This document shows, in pieces, positions 39,034-48,765 of a stretch of 64,000 nt of DNA. Made by a program: the position numbers and the translations under genes. A model generated the notes under the pieces. It was given only the letters and a program-made list of their open reading frames with translations. It had not been told where the DNA came from and made no database searches. This DNA is from Gemmobacter aquaticus (lineage in GTDB: Bacteria > Pseudomonadota > Alphaproteobacteria > Rhodobacterales > Rhodobacteraceae): the NCBI RefSeq assembly GCF_007859075.1, contig NZ_VOAK01000001.1, forward strand, positions 33,627-97,626, read 5' to 3'. The first letter of the stretch is position 1; the number at the start of each line of letters is the position of its first letter.

Positions 39034-39537
39034 ATGGCGCCCCGGCCCTGCCTGCAATGGCCTGACAAACGCCTGCAAACCCCCGCTGCCCCTGTCGAGG
39101 CGATCACGAATGATGTGCGCGCGATCTGGCGCGACATGGTCGACACGATGGAGGCGATGCCGGGCTATGGCCTTGGCGCACCGCAGATCGGCGTCATGCT
39201 GCGGCTCGCTGTCGTCGATTGCAGCGAAGAGCGGGGACAGGCCGTGCTGATGGCGAACCCCGAGGTCCTGCATGCCAGCGTCCAGTTCCGCGAGCATGAG
39301 GAGGCGAGCCCGAACCTTCCCGGCGTCTCGGCCACAATCAGCCGTCCACGCGCGGTCACCGTGCGGTTTCTGAACGCCAACGGCGAGATCGAAGAGCGCG
39401 ATTTTGTCGGCCTCTGGGCGACCAGCGTGCAGCACCAGATCGACCACATCAATGGCCGGATGTATTTCGACCACCTGAAGCCCCTCAAGCGCAAGATGCT
39501 GATCGCAAAGGCCGAAAAGCAGAGGAAGCGCGGATGA
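39034..39537 (+). CDS. Degenerate peptide deformylase paralog, probably inactive
   Basis: A 167-residue protein clearly homologous to the upstream deformylase, but with all three active-site motifs changed: [10 protein letters not shown] for motif 1, EEASPNLPG in place of EEGCLS (metal Cys lost), and HQIDHI in place of HEIDHL (catalytic Glu replaced by Gln). The fold and length are conserved and there is no frameshift. The start codon directly follows the def stop and its end overlaps fmt by 4 bp, so it is translated with them. It may be a non-catalytic partner of deformylase or ribosomes. Confidence 0.85.
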   Translation: MAPRPCLQWPDKRLQTPAAPVEAITNDVRAIWRDMVDTMEAMPGYGLGAPQIGVMLRLAVVDCSEERGQAVLMANPEVLHASVQFREHEEASPNLPGVSATISRPRAVTVRFLNANGEIEERDFVGLWATSVQHQIDHINGRMYFDHLKPLKRKMLIAKAEKQRKRG

Positions 39538-40430
39538 GGGTCGTGTTCATGGGCACGCCCGATTTTTCGGTGCCAGTGCTCGAGGCCTTGGCGCGCGCGC
39601 ATGAGGTGGTCTGTGTCTATTCCCAGCCACCCCGCCCGGCGGGCCGGGGCAAGAAGGATCGCCCCTCGCCCGTGCAGGCAAAGGCCGAAGAGTTGGGCCT
39701 GCCCGTTCGTCACCCGATCTCGCTCAAAGGGGCCGAGGCGCAGGCAGAGTTCGCGGCACTCGGGGCTGATGTCGCTGTGGTCGTGGCCTATGGGCTGATC
39801 CTGCCGCAGGCGGTGCTGGATGCCCCCCGCCACGGTTGCCTGAACATCCATGCCTCGCTCTTGCCGCGCTGGCGGGGGGCGGCACCGATTCATCGGGCGA
39901 TCATGGCGGGCGATGCGGAAACCGGCATCTGCATCATGCAGATGGAGGCCGGGCTCGATACCGGCCCGGTTCTGCTGCGCGAGGCGACCCCGATCGGGGC
40001 CGCGGAAACGACGGGAGCATTGCATGACCGCCTGTCCTCCATGGGTGCGCGGCTGATCCTTCAGACGCTTGACCATCTCGCCGACCTTTCGCCGCAGCCT
40101 CAGCCCGATGCGGGCGTGACCTATGCCAGCAAGATCGACAAGGCCGAGGCGCGCATCGATTGGTCCCGCCCGGCGGTCGAGGTCGATCGGCTGATCCGCG
40201 GCCTCTCTCCGCATCCCGGCGCATGGTGCGAGGTTGCGGGTGAGCGGGTGAAACTGCTGGCCTCCCGGCTTGCCGAGGGGCAGGGCGCGCCGGGGGAAGT
40301 GCTGGGTGGATTGCGCATCGCCTGCGGCAGCGGCGCGGTTGAGGTCACGCTCGCCCAACGGGAAGGCAAGCGCGCGATGGCGCCCGAGGATTTCCTGCGC
40401 GGCTTTGCCCTGCCCGACCGGTTGGGCTGA
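39534..40430 (+). CDS. fmt: Methionyl-tRNA formyltransferase
   Basis: A 298-residue enzyme that formylates initiator Met-tRNA using 10-formyl-[22 protein letters not shown], the catalytic block [21 protein letters not shown] with Asn, His and the SLLPRWRG loop, and C-terminal region are complete. ATGA overlap with the def paralog. Confidence 0.96.
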   Translation: MRVVFMGTPDFSVPVLEALARAHEVVCVYSQPPRPAGRGKKDRPSPVQAKAEELGLPVRHPISLKGAEAQAEFAALGADVAVVVAYGLILPQAVLDAPRHGCLNIHASLLPRWRGAAPIHRAIMAGDAETGICIMQMEAGLDTGPVLLREATPIGAAETTGALHDRLSSMGARLILQTLDHLADLSPQPQPDAGVTYASKIDKAEARIDWSRPAVEVDRLIRGLSPHPGAWCEVAGERVKLLASRLAEGQGAPGEVLGGLRIACGSGAVEVTLAQREGKRAMAPEDFLRGFALPDRLG

Positions 40431-40511
40431 CAGGCCTGCCGCGATTTCCCTTGCCGCCTATGCATGAACCGGCTTTCATGGGCGCATCCGCGCCAAGGCT
40501 TGAGACCTGAA

Positions 40512-40751
40512 ATGACCCGTTTTCTGCTGATCCTGATCGTCGGTGCCGCGGCCGGGTTTCTGGCCACGCGGTTCATGCGTGTTCAGACAGATGTCCCCAC
40601 GACGATCCTGATCGGCATGGCAGGTGCGGCAATCGCGTGGTTCCTGCTGCGGCTGTTCACATTGATCACCGGATCGGGACTTCTTTTTGTGGGGGCAGTT
40701 CTTGGCGCAATGGGGCTGATCTGGCTTTGGCGGCAGTATTTCGGCCGGTAA
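40512..40751 (+). CDS. Small membrane protein, GlsB/YeaQ-like topology
   Basis: A 79-residue protein with three hydrophobic segments (about residues 3-18, 28-48, 52-73) rich in Gly and Ala. The pattern GAAAGFLATRFM ... TILIGMAGAAIAWFLL resembles transglycosylase-associated small proteins, but the match is loose. Function unknown. The ATG at 40512 was chosen over an upstream one 48 bp earlier because the protein then starts with a membrane helix. Confidence 0.6.
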   Translation: MTRFLLILIVGAAAGFLATRFMRVQTDVPTTILIGMAGAAIAWFLLRLFTLITGSGLLFVGAVLGAMGLIWLWRQYFGR

Positions 40752-40759
40752 ACCGCAGG

Positions 40760-41284
40760 TCAGTCAGTCAGCCGCTTCAATGCGTCCTTGACACGAAAGC
40801 TCTTGCCGCCGGCGGTTTGCCAGAGAAGTTGACCCTGCCAGGCCGAGAACAGGATAGACGCGCTCTCGCGCCCGCGGGCACCGCCGCCCAAACGGATTGC
40901 GAGCGCCCTCTCGACCTGCGCCCGCCATGCTTCGGCCCTTGCCCGCAGATCGGGGTCGCGGAAATCGGCGGCCAGCAGCGACAGATCGGCCGATTCCGGG
41001 GCATCCGCCCCCAGGGCCTTGAGGAAGGCCTGCGCGCCCTTTGCGGTGAGCGGGGCATCCGCCTCTGCGGCCTCAGTCTCGGCAACCAGCCGGTCCCATG
41101 CGTCACTCAGGGCCGCCTTCAGCATCCCCTCGCGCGACCCAAATCTCTGCACCAAAGTCGGGCCTGCGAGACCCGTCGCCTTTGAGATCGATCCGAAAGA
41201 CACAGCCTTGTCGCCGCCTTCGGCCAAGAGCCTGCGGACCTCGGAATGGACATGCGCGTCAGAGATGATCTTGCGTCGGGCCAT
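40760..41284 (-). CDS. TetR-family transcriptional regulator
   Basis: A 174-residue TetR-like protein with helix-turn-helix VSFGSISKATGLAGPTLVQRFGSREGM near the N-terminus. The C-terminal ligand domain is short. It lies downstream of rnhA on the same strand with a 61-bp gap; its target is not evident. Confidence 0.78.
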   Translation of the reverse strand: MARRKIISDAHVHSEVRRLLAEGGDKAVSFGSISKATGLAGPTLVQRFGSREGMLKAALSDAWDRLVAETEAAEADAPLTAKGAQAFLKALGADAPESADLSLLAADFRDPDLRARAEAWRAQVERALAIRLGGGARGRESASILFSAWQGQLLWQTAGGKSFRVKDALKRLTD

Positions 41285-41345
41285 GGGTCATTCGTAACCG
41301 GATGACGCTGCAATGGAAGCGGAAAATGCCTTCTCGACCGGGGCG

Positions 41346-41810
41346 TCACGCCGCTCCGCGGCTTTTGAACGGTGCCATGCCTGCGCGGGCCAGTTCATCG
41401 GCACGCTCATTCTCGGCGTGGCCCGCATGTCCCTTGATCCAGCGCCAGGTGACCCGGTGGCGCGCTTGCGCGGTATCCAGCCTTTGCCAGAGGTCGACAT
41501 TCTTGACCGGCTTGCGATCGGCGGTCTTCCAGCCGTTCTTCTTCCAGCCAAAGATCCAGCTGGTTACCCCGTTCTTCACATAGGCGCTGTCGGTCACGAC
41601 GATGATCTCGGACGGGCGGCTCAGCGCCTCAAGCGCCGAGATTGCGGCAAGCAGTTCCATCCGGTTGTTGGTCGTGTCAGCCTCGCCGCCGTTCAGGGTG
41701 CGCTCGCGGACGACTGTATCTCCCTCGCGCGCCAGCAACAGCACGCCCCACCCGCCGGGGCCAGGATTGCCCGAACAGGCACCGTCGGTATAGGCGTAAA
41801 GCTCCGGCAT
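41346..41810 (-). CDS. rnhA: Ribonuclease HI
   Basis: A 154-residue enzyme that cuts the RNA strand of RNA-DNA hybrids. The catalytic acid residues are visible in [13 protein letters not shown] (Asp9), NNRMELLA (Glu) and VVTDSAYV (Asp), plus the C-terminal [15 protein letters not shown] with His and Asp. Its ribosome binding site lies in the purine tail of the GC-rich repeat at 41825-41876. Confidence 0.95.
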   Translation of the reverse strand: MPELYAYTDGACSGNPGPGGWGVLLLAREGDTVVRERTLNGGEADTTNNRMELLAAISALEALSRPSEIIVVTDSAYVKNGVTSWIFGWKKNGWKTADRKPVKNVDLWQRLDTAQARHRVTWRWIKGHAGHAENERADELARAGMAPFKSRGAA

Positions 41811-41824
41811 CTTCCTCTTGGTCC

Positions 41825-41876
41825 AAATACCCTCTGGGGAGTCTCCGGCAGGAGACGGGGGCGAAGCCCCCTCTTA
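41825..41876 (-). repeat. Rhodobacterales-type GC-rich palindromic repeat upstream of rnhA
   Basis: On the minus strand: hairpin GGGGGCTTCGCCCCC, then the second hairpin GTCTCC-TGCC-GGAGAC, CCCAGAGGGTATTTGGACC, and a purine tail that runs into the rnhA ribosome site. It could end lysE transcription while serving as leader for rnhA. Confidence 0.7.
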
Positions 41877-41904
41877 CCCGCTGCGATCGGCCAATGCCAG
41901 CCGT

Positions 41905-42513
41905 TCAGGCCGCCCGCTCCATAGCCAGCCGCAGCCCCAATGCGGCAAATGAAGCGGCAAAAGCCCGGCGCATCCACACCATCACCCTGGCCGAGCCGAG
42001 AATTGCCTGACGGCCCGAGGCCGCAATCCCTGCATAGATCACGAAGGTGAGGAACGTCATGGCCGAGAACCCAAGGCCAAGTTCGACCATCTGCCCAATC
42101 GTTGCCCCATGTGCGGGCAGGAATTGTGGAAGAAACGCAACAAAGAACAGCGGCAGCTTGGGGTTCAGGATGTTGAGCAGGATCCCCCGCCAAACAATGC
42201 GCCCGACAGGCGCCGGGGCTGCAGGGGAGATGTCCATCTGACCCGTGCCCTTCAGCACTGCCCAGGCCATCCACAAAAGATAGGCGACGCCTGCGTATTT
42301 CACCGTCTGGAACAGCAGCGCGCTGGCAAGCAGCAGCGCGGCCAGCCCGGCGAGCGCTACAACCATGTGCAAGACCGTCGCGATGGTACACCCGACCGAG
42401 GCCCAAAGCCCGGCGCGAAACCCGCCGCCCAGCGTCATCGACAGCGTATAGACCACGCCGATTCCCGGCGTGATGCAGACGATAAAGGCAGTCAGCAGGA
42501 ATTCGGGGGACAT
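41905..42513 (-). CDS. LysE/RhtB-family amino acid exporter
   Basis: A 202-residue membrane protein with about six helices. The N-terminal block TAFIVCITPGIGVVYTLSMTLGGGFRAGLWASVG and LLNILNPKLPLFFVAFLPQF are typical of LysE/RhtB transporters. Substrate (homoserine, threonine, lysine or others) cannot be read from the sequence. Confidence 0.88.
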   Translation of the reverse strand: MSPEFLLTAFIVCITPGIGVVYTLSMTLGGGFRAGLWASVGCTIATVLHMVVALAGLAALLLASALLFQTVKYAGVAYLLWMAWAVLKGTGQMDISPAAPAPVGRIVWRGILLNILNPKLPLFFVAFLPQFLPAHGATIGQMVELGLGFSAMTFLTFVIYAGIAASGRQAILGSARVMVWMRRAFAASFAALGLRLAMERAA

Positions 42514-42588
42514 GGGCCAACCTCTGGATGTTTGCGCCAGACTATGGCCCCGGCGCGAACTGGCAAGCCCTTCATGCCCCGCGTCCCG

Positions 42589-43542
42589 CTATTCCGCCGC
42601 GCGCAGGATGCGGGGTACCTTGAACTCGACATTCTCCTGCGCGGTCTCCACCAGCTCGACCGTGGTGTCGAAACGGGCGCGGAAGGCGTCGAGCACCTCG
42701 TTTACAAGCACTTCGGGCGCGCTGGCCCCTGCGGTGATGCCAATGGCGCGAATGCCATCCAGCGCGCGCCAGTCGATGTCCGTCGCCCGCTGCACCAGTT
42801 GCGAGTAGCTGCATCCGGCGGCACGGCCCACCTCGACCAGGCGGCGCGAATTTGAGGAGTTGGGCGCCCCGATTACCAGAAGCGCATCAATCTTGCCCGC
42901 GATGGCTTTGACCGCCGCCTGACGGTTGGTCGTGGCATAGCAGATATCTTCCTTGTGGGGGCCGATGATCGCCGGGAACCTGGCCTTCAGCGCGGCGACA
43001 ATCTCGACCGTATCATCGACCGACAGCGTCGTCTGGGTGATGAAGGCCAGCTTTTCGGGGTCGCGCGGGGATACATGCGCCACGTCGGCCACGGTTTCCA
43101 CCAGCAGCACCTCGCCCTGCGGCAGTTGCCCCATGGTGCCAATGGTCTCAGGATGGCCGGCATGGCCGATCATGATCATCTGCAACCCGTTTTCGTGGTG
43201 CCGCTCGGCCTCGATATGCACCTTGCTCACCAGCGGACAGGTTGCATCGACGAAGATCATCTGCCGCGCCTCTGCCGCAGCCGGAACCGACTTGGGCACG
43301 CCATGGGCCGAAAAGATCACCGGACGGTCATCGGGCACTTCGTCCAGTTCCTCGACGAAGACCGCACCCTGCGCCTTGAGCGTGTCGACCACAAACTTGT
43401 TGTGCACGATCTCGTGGCGCACATAGACCGGCGCGCCCCATTTCGTCAGCGCCATTTCTACGATCTTGATCGCCCGGTCCACACCAGCGCAAAAGCCGCG
43501 CGGTGCTGCAAGATAGAGATGCAAAGGGGAGAGCTGGGTCAT
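42589..43542 (-). CDS. ispH: 4-hydroxy-3-methylbut-2-enyl diphosphate reductase
   Basis: A 317-residue [4Fe-4S] enzyme, the last step of the MEP isoprenoid pathway. Cluster cysteines lie in [23 protein letters not shown] and the third near [12 protein letters not shown]; the ENTH/His motifs and [10 protein letters not shown] are present. Length is normal. Confidence 0.96.
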   Translation of the reverse strand: MTQLSPLHLYLAAPRGFCAGVDRAIKIVEMALTKWGAPVYVRHEIVHNKFVVDTLKAQGAVFVEELDEVPDDRPVIFSAHGVPKSVPAAAEARQMIFVDATCPLVSKVHIEAERHHENGLQMIMIGHAGHPETIGTMGQLPQGEVLLVETVADVAHVSPRDPEKLAFITQTTLSVDDTVEIVAALKARFPAIIGPHKEDICYATTNRQAAVKAIAGKIDALLVIGAPNSSNSRRLVEVGRAAGCSYSQLVQRATDIDWRALDGIRAIGITAGASAPEVLVNEVLDAFRARFDTTVELVETAQENVEFKVPRILRAAE

Positions 43543-43589
43543 GGTCGGTGCCTCGTTCGCGTCGCGTCAGAGGTAGGCGTTCGGGCCGG

Positions 43590-44027
43590 TCAGGTCCAGC
43601 CCAAAGACAGAACTCCGGCGGTTGCGGCGGCCAGTGCGGCATAGCGCACGGTCTTGGCAACCCCCACAATCGCCACGAATTGCCAGAGGGGGACCCGCAT
43701 CATCCCGGCTGCGAGGCAGATCACGTCGCCCAGTGGCGCCCAACTGACGAGAAGCGACCAGCGGCCCCACCGGGCATAGACCGCCTCGGCGCGGGCAAGC
43801 TTTTCGGCTGATGGGGCAAAGCGCCCTTCAAGCAGGCGAATGCTGCGACCCAGGCCCCAGGTCACCACCGAGCCCGCAGTATTGGCAAGCCCTGCAACGA
43901 TCACCATCGTTGGCACCGGCAGTGCCCCCGCGCCCTGCAGTGCGACGAATACCGCCTCGGACTGCATCGGCAGGGGAGTTGCAGCCAGAAAGGCTGCCGC
44001 AATCAGGCTGGTCAGAGCAACGATCAT
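43590..44027 (-). CDS. YqaA/DedA-like small membrane protein
   Basis: A 145-residue protein with about four membrane helices and SNARE-associated (DedA-superfamily) features such as VAGLANTAGSVVTWGLGR, RAEAVYARWGRWSLLVSWAPLGDVICLAAGMMRVP. Function unknown; the family is linked to lipid scrambling and membrane homeostasis. The ATG at 44027 was chosen over the longer frame because the extra residues are Arg/Cys-rich and unlike the family. Confidence 0.75.
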   Translation of the reverse strand: MIVALTSLIAAAFLAATPLPMQSEAVFVALQGAGALPVPTMVIVAGLANTAGSVVTWGLGRSIRLLEGRFAPSAEKLARAEAVYARWGRWSLLVSWAPLGDVICLAAGMMRVPLWQFVAIVGVAKTVRYAALAAATAGVLSLGWT

Positions 44028-44064
44028 GCCGCCATGTTCAACAGAGCGGCGGCAGGAATGCAAA

Positions 44065-44086
44065 CAGGCGCCGCGAAGGGCGCCTG
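44065..44086 (-). terminator. Hairpin downstream of the NYN-domain gene
   Basis: CAGGCGCC/GGCGCCTG, a perfect 8-bp stem with a 6-nt loop; on the minus strand it is followed by TTTGC. Plausible terminator for the gene ending at 44142. Confidence 0.5.
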
Positions 44087-44141
44087 CGTGACTTCGCCGG
44101 GCTCGTGGCGGCTTCCCCAAACCTCCACGATCCGCTAGGCC

Positions 44142-44714
44142 TTACTTGGCCTGAACTTCGATTTCCTCGCGCTCAGGGCGCGGCTCGCGCGGCGGGCGTC
44201 CGATCACTTCGCGCAGTTCGTCGAGTTCGATGAAATTGTCGGCCTGGCGGCGCAGTTCATCGGCAATCATCGGCGGTTGGCTGCGGATGGTCGAGACCAC
44301 TGAGACCCGCACACCTTGGCGTTGCAGGCTTTCGACCAGCGGCTTGAAATCGCCATCGCCCGAGAAGAGCACGATATGATCGACACGGGGCGCGAGTTCC
44401 ATCGCGTTCACGGTCAGCTCAATATCCATATTGCCCTTGACCTTCCGGCGGCCCTGGCTGTCGGTGTATTCCTTGGCCGGCTTCGTGACCATGCTGAAGC
44501 CGTTGTAGTGCAACCAATCCACGAGCGGGCGGATTGGCGAATAGTCGTCGTTTTCCAGCAGGGCAGTATAGTAGAAAGCCCGCAGCAGCTTGCCGCGCCG
44601 CATGAACTCTTGCCTGAGTAGTTTGTAGTCGATGTCAAACCCGAGCGCTTTTGCTGCTGCATAAAGGTTTGAACCATCTATGAACAGCGCAAGCCGTTCG
44701 TCCTTGTAAAACAT
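44142..44714 (-). CDS. NYN-domain (LabA/DUF88) predicted ribonuclease
   Basis: A 190-residue PIN-like NYN protein. Conserved acidic motifs are LFIDGSNLYAAAKALG at residues 8-23, NMDIELTVNAME and LFSGDGDFKPLVE; these Asp residues form the metal site in the family. It probably processes or degrades RNA. The ATG at 44714 has GAGGGG upstream; the upstream extension is rejected. Divergent from folK. Confidence 0.85.
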   Translation of the reverse strand: MFYKDERLALFIDGSNLYAAAKALGFDIDYKLLRQEFMRRGKLLRAFYYTALLENDDYSPIRPLVDWLHYNGFSMVTKPAKEYTDSQGRRKVKGNMDIELTVNAMELAPRVDHIVLFSGDGDFKPLVESLQRQGVRVSVVSTIRSQPPMIADELRRQADNFIELDELREVIGRPPREPRPEREEIEVQAK

Positions 44715-44851
44715 AAGTTTTCCCCTCAAATCGTTTCCGGAACAAAATGCGGCAGTCGTGGTGGCAACCTGCCGATACCGTCCCGGAACGCGGATGGATA
44801 CCAACCGGCAAGCAAATGGCGCAACCTATACTTAAGAGAGTATCACCACGA

Positions 44852-45421
44852 ATGGCGGCTGCAAATCACCCTCTTGTCGCTTTTGGCGCGAACTTGCCGC
44901 AAAACGAACATCCCCCGAAAGAAACTGTGCGCGCGGCATTGGATGCGCTTGCCGAGGCCGGTTTCGCGCCGATCGTAACGAGTAGTATATATGTAACCCC
45001 TTGCTTTCCCGCAGGGGCTGGTCCCGATTATGTGAATGCCGTGGCCCAAATTAATGGCGCGGGTCAACGGCCAGAGGCAATCCTTGACGTGCTTCACAAG
45101 ATCGAGGCGCGATTTGGCCGGACCCGTGAATACCGCTGGGCGGGGCGGACGCTGGACCTTGACCTGATCGCGATGGGGGATCTGGTGCTGCCCGATGCGC
45201 AGACACATCGCAGGTGGCGTGAGCTTGCGCCCGAAGATCAGGCCAGGCAAGCGCCCGACCAGCTGATCCTGCCGCATCCGCGCCTGCAGGACCGGGCCTT
45301 CGTGCTGGTGCCGCTGTGCGATGTGGCGCCGGACTGGCGGCACCCGGTTCTGGGGCTGACGGCGCGCGCCCTTCTTGCCGCCCTGCCTGCTGCAGACGTC
45401 GCGGCTGTAAAGCCTTTGTGA
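44852..45421 (+). CDS. folK: 2-amino-4-hydroxy-6-hydroxymethyldihydropteridine pyrophosphokinase
   Basis: A 189-residue HPPK of folate synthesis. Conserved features are LVAFGANLP near the N-terminus, [50 protein letters not shown] and the C-terminal [28 protein letters not shown]. ATGs at 44816 and 44747 are alternatives; 44852 best matches family length. Confidence 0.94.
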   Translation: MAAANHPLVAFGANLPQNEHPPKETVRAALDALAEAGFAPIVTSSIYVTPCFPAGAGPDYVNAVAQINGAGQRPEAILDVLHKIEARFGRTREYRWAGRTLDLDLIAMGDLVLPDAQTHRRWRELAPEDQARQAPDQLILPHPRLQDRAFVLVPLCDVAPDWRHPVLGLTARALLAALPAADVAAVKPL

Positions 45422-45524
45422 GGCTTCGGAACCTGCGAGTGGATTCACCGGATTCCGCCCTTGTCAAGGGTCGTTGTTGGGCTTAAAGAGGCCGTTCCAT
45501 GCCCCATCCGCAACGGAGTATCCC

Positions 45525-45884
45525 ATGGCCCGCGTGACGGTAGAAGATTGCGTTGACAAGGTCCCCAACCGGTTCGAACTGGTGATGCTGGCCGCGCACC
45601 GCGCCCGCGAGATCGCCGCCGGATCGCCGCTGACGATCGATCGGGACAACGACAAGAACCCGGTGGTCGCCCTGCGCGAAATCGCCGAGGAAAGCCAGCA
45701 GGCTGACGATCTGCGTGAGCGCATGATCGAGAGCCATCAGACCCAGATCGAGGTCGATGAGCCTGAGGAAGACCAGATGGCGCTTCTGATGGGCAATGGC
45801 GACGCCGTTGATAGCCCCGCATCTGACGACATGTCGGAAGAAAAGATGCTGCGCGCGCTGATGGAAGCGAACGGCGAACGCTGA
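45525..45884 (+). CDS. rpoZ: RNA polymerase omega subunit
   Basis: A 119-residue protein with the omega N-terminal [33 protein letters not shown] and a longer acidic C-terminus. Promotes RNA polymerase assembly. The ATG at 45525 has CGGAG upstream. It is followed by the rsh gene, the usual rpoZ-spoT arrangement. Confidence 0.97.
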   Translation: MARVTVEDCVDKVPNRFELVMLAAHRAREIAAGSPLTIDRDNDKNPVVALREIAEESQQADDLRERMIESHQTQIEVDEPEEDQMALLMGNGDAVDSPASDDMSEEKMLRALMEANGER

Positions 45885-45905
45885 GTTTGTGAAGGGCAGA
45901 CAGGG

Positions 45906-48023
45906 ATGATCGACGTCGAAGACCTCGTCGCCCTTGTCCGCAATTACAACCCGCGGACCAATGCTGATCTGATCCGTCGGGCCTATTCCTATGGCAAGCG
46001 CATGCACGAGGGGCAGTTCCGCAAGTCGGGCGAGCCCTATTTTACGCATCCCGTCGCCGTCGCCGCCATTCTGACCGAGCAGCGGCTGGACGACGCGACC
46101 ATCGTGACCGCGCTTCTGCACGACACGATCGAGGACACCAAGGCCAGTTACACCGATGTCGCCCGTGAATTCGGCGAAGAGGTGGCAGAGCTGGTCGATG
46201 GCGTCACCAAGCTGACCAACCTGCAGCTCACCTCGACCGAATCAAAGCAGGCCGAGAACTTCCGCAAGCTGTTTGTCGCAATGTCGCGGGACCTGCGCGT
46301 GATCCTTGTGAAGCTGGCTGACCGGCTGCACAACATGCGCACGATCAAGAGCATGCGCCCCGAGAAGCAGGCCCAGAAGGCGCGCGAGACGATGGAGATC
46401 TACGCGCCCCTTGCTGGTCGCATGGGGATGCAGTGGATGCGGGAAGAGCTGGAGGATCTGTCCTTCCGCGTCCTGAACCCTGATGCGCGCAACTCGATCA
46501 TCCGCCGCTTCATCACGCTTCAGCGCGAGGCGGGCGATGTTGTGCACAAGATCACCGCCGACATCCGGCACGAGCTGGAAAAGGCGCAGATCGAGGCTGA
46601 CGTCTATGGCCGGGCGAAAAAGCCCTACAGCGTATGGCGCAAGATGCAGGAAAAGGACCTGGCGTTCAGCCGCCTGTCCGACATCTACGGCTTCCGCGTC
46701 ATTACCACGAATGTGACCGACTGTTACCGGGTGCTTGGCGTGATCCACCAGCGCTGGCGCGCGGTGCCGGGGCGGTTCAAGGATTACATCAGCCAGCCCA
46801 AGTCGAACGGCTATCGGTCCATCCACACCACTGTATCGGGTCGCGACGGCAAACGGGTCGAGGTGCAGGTCCGCACCCGCCAGATGCACGAGGTGAACGA
46901 ATCCGGCGTGGCCGCCCACTGGTCCTATCGCGAGGGCGTGCGGGTTGAAAACCCCTTCGCCATCGATCCGACCCGCTGGGTCACCAGCCTGAACGAGCGT
47001 TTGGGCGACGAAGACACCGACGACTTCATGGAGAACGTGAAGCTCGAAATGTACACCGACCAGGTGTTCTGCTTCACGCCCAAGGGCGACGTGATCCAGT
47101 TGCCACGCGGGGCGACGCCGCTCGATTTCGCCTATGCGATCCACACACGTATCGGCAATGGTTGCGTCTCGGCGAAGGTTGATGGCATTCGCGTGCCGCT
47201 GTGGACCCGGCTGAAGAACGGACAGTCGGTTGAGATCATCACGGCCGAGGGGCAGCGCCCGCAGGCAAGCTGGGTCGATATCGTGGTGACGGGCCGGGCC
47301 AAGGCCGCCATCCGGCGATCCTTGCGCGAAGAGGACAGGGGGCGTTTCGTCAAGCTGGGGCAAGAGCTTGCCCGCGCGGCCTTTGATCATGCCGGCAAGA
47401 AAGCGACCGACAAGGCGCTTCGCACCGCCGCCAAGATGCTTGGCCTGCCAGACGAGACCGAGCTCTTGGCCCAATTGGGGTCGGCCGAGCTGACCGCGCG
47501 GCGTGTGCTTGAGACGCTTTACCCCGAATTCCGCACCGCCCAGCCCGAGGTGGTCGACGCGCTGCGCCCGGTTCTGGGCCTTGCCGCCGACCAGAGCTTC
47601 CGCCGCGCCCCCTGCTGCCAGCCCATTCCGGGTGAGCGCATCGTCGGGATCACCCATCGCGGGCAAGGTGTGGTCGCGCATGCGATCGACTGCCCGGCAC
47701 TGGCGGAATATGAAGAACAGCCGGAACGCTGGATCGACCTGCATTGGCAGGCAGGTCGTCACGCCGCAGTGAACACCGTCACCATTGAACTGACGATTGC
47801 GAATGATGCGGGCGTACTTGGTCGTATCTGCACCTTGATTGGTGAGCAGAAGGCCAATATCTCGGACCTGCAATTCGTGGACCGTAAACCAGACTTTTAC
47901 AAACTGGTGGTCGATGTCGATCTGCGGGATCTGGAGCATCTGCACATGGTGATGACCGCTCTGGAGGCAGAGACCGACGTCGCCCAGATAGCACGGCACC
48001 GCGACCTGAGCCGGAAACCCTGA
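45906..48023 (+). CDS. Bifunctional (p)ppGpp synthetase/hydrolase (RelA/SpoT homolog)
   Basis: A 705-residue Rsh protein. The HD hydrolase domain (about residues 40-180) carries HDTIEDT; the synthetase domain (about 230-350) carries GYRSIHTTVSG and VEVQVRTRQMHEVNESGVAAHW; TGS domain with FTPKGDVIQLPRGATPLDFAYAIH; and a C-terminal ACT domain (NDAGVLGRICTLIGEQKANI). Both active domains look intact, as expected for the single Rsh of an alphaproteobacterium. Confidence 0.95.
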   Translation: MIDVEDLVALVRNYNPRTNADLIRRAYSYGKRMHEGQFRKSGEPYFTHPVAVAAILTEQRLDDATIVTALLHDTIEDTKASYTDVAREFGEEVAELVDGVTKLTNLQLTSTESKQAENFRKLFVAMSRDLRVILVKLADRLHNMRTIKSMRPEKQAQKARETMEIYAPLAGRMGMQWMREELEDLSFRVLNPDARNSIIRRFITLQREAGDVVHKITADIRHELEKAQIEADVYGRAKKPYSVWRKMQEKDLAFSRLSDIYGFRVITTNVTDCYRVLGVIHQRWRAVPGRFKDYISQPKSNGYRSIHTTVSGRDGKRVEVQVRTRQMHEVNESGVAAHWSYREGVRVENPFAIDPTRWVTSLNERLGDEDTDDFMENVKLEMYTDQVFCFTPKGDVIQLPRGATPLDFAYAIHTRIGNGCVSAKVDGIRVPLWTRLKNGQSVEIITAEGQRPQASWVDIVVTGRAKAAIRRSLREEDRGRFVKLGQELARAAFDHAGKKATDKALRTAAKMLGLPDETELLAQLGSAELTARRVLETLYPEFRTAQPEVVDALRPVLGLAADQSFRRAPCCQPIPGERIVGITHRGQGVVAHAIDCPALAEYEEQPERWIDLHWQAGRHAAVNTVTIELTIANDAGVLGRICTLIGEQKANISDLQFVDRKPDFYKLVVDVDLRDLEHLHMVMTALEAETDVAQIARHRDLSRKP

Positions 48024-48041
48024 TCGCCCGGGGGCAGCAAC

Positions 48042-48734
48042 GTGGTATTCAAACGGCGCGACAAGCGCTCATACGTCAAGATCGCAAGGGACTTCGTCTA
48101 TCCCAAGGGCGGTTTTCGCCGTGCCGTCCAGTATGTGCTGCACCGCATGCGCCGACTGCCCGATCAGCCGCACCGGATTGCGCGTGGTGTATTTGCTGGC
48201 ACCTTTGTGAACTTTCCGCCGCTCTACGGGGTGCAGATGCTGTCGGCGGCGGGCCTTGCCTGGCTCTTGCGTGGCAACATCCTGGCGGCGCTGCTGGCGA
48301 CCTTTCTGTCCAACCCGCTGACCACGCCCTTCATCGCCATGGGCTCGATCAAGCTGGGCCACTGGATGCTGGGCATGGACGTCAAGCTGACCTTCGAGTT
48401 TGTCGTTGCCGCCTTTGCCGAGGCCGGTGTCCAGCTCTGGTACAACTTTTGCGCCATGTTTACCGGCGATGTAGCGCATTGGGACAAGCTTATCGATTTC
48501 TTCTGGTTCCTTTTCTGGCCCTATACCATCGGCTCGATCATTCCGGGCATCCTGTTCAGTTTCCTGACCTATTATCTGACCATTCCGGCCGTGCATGCCT
48601 ATCAGAAGCTGCGCGCGTCAAAATCGAAAGAGCGGGCTGAAAAACGCTCCGCGTTGCGGGCGCGGCTGAATGCCGTGCGGCTCGGCTCAAAGAGCGCCAC
48701 GTCGGGGGATGACGACAGCCCGGGCGCACCGTAA
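48042..48734 (+). CDS. DUF2062 membrane protein
   Basis: A 230-residue protein of the DUF2062 family with [23 protein letters not shown] and several membrane helices, and a charged C-terminus ([24 protein letters not shown]). It starts at a GTG giving [21 protein letters not shown], the usual N-terminus of the family in this group. Function unknown. It follows rsh by 18 bp. Confidence 0.85.
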   Translation: MVFKRRDKRSYVKIARDFVYPKGGFRRAVQYVLHRMRRLPDQPHRIARGVFAGTFVNFPPLYGVQMLSAAGLAWLLRGNILAALLATFLSNPLTTPFIAMGSIKLGHWMLGMDVKLTFEFVVAAFAEAGVQLWYNFCAMFTGDVAHWDKLIDFFWFLFWPYTIGSIIPGILFSFLTYYLTIPAVHAYQKLRASKSKERAEKRSALRARLNAVRLGSKSATSGDDDSPGAP

Positions 48735-48765
48735 GGTCGGCAGGCAAGGCAGAAGGAAGGTTGCA

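Noticed and set aside
46242..47999. A 585-codon minus-strand frame opposite rsh
   Set aside because: The rsh frame has every catalytic motif; the antisense frame is a compositional artefact.
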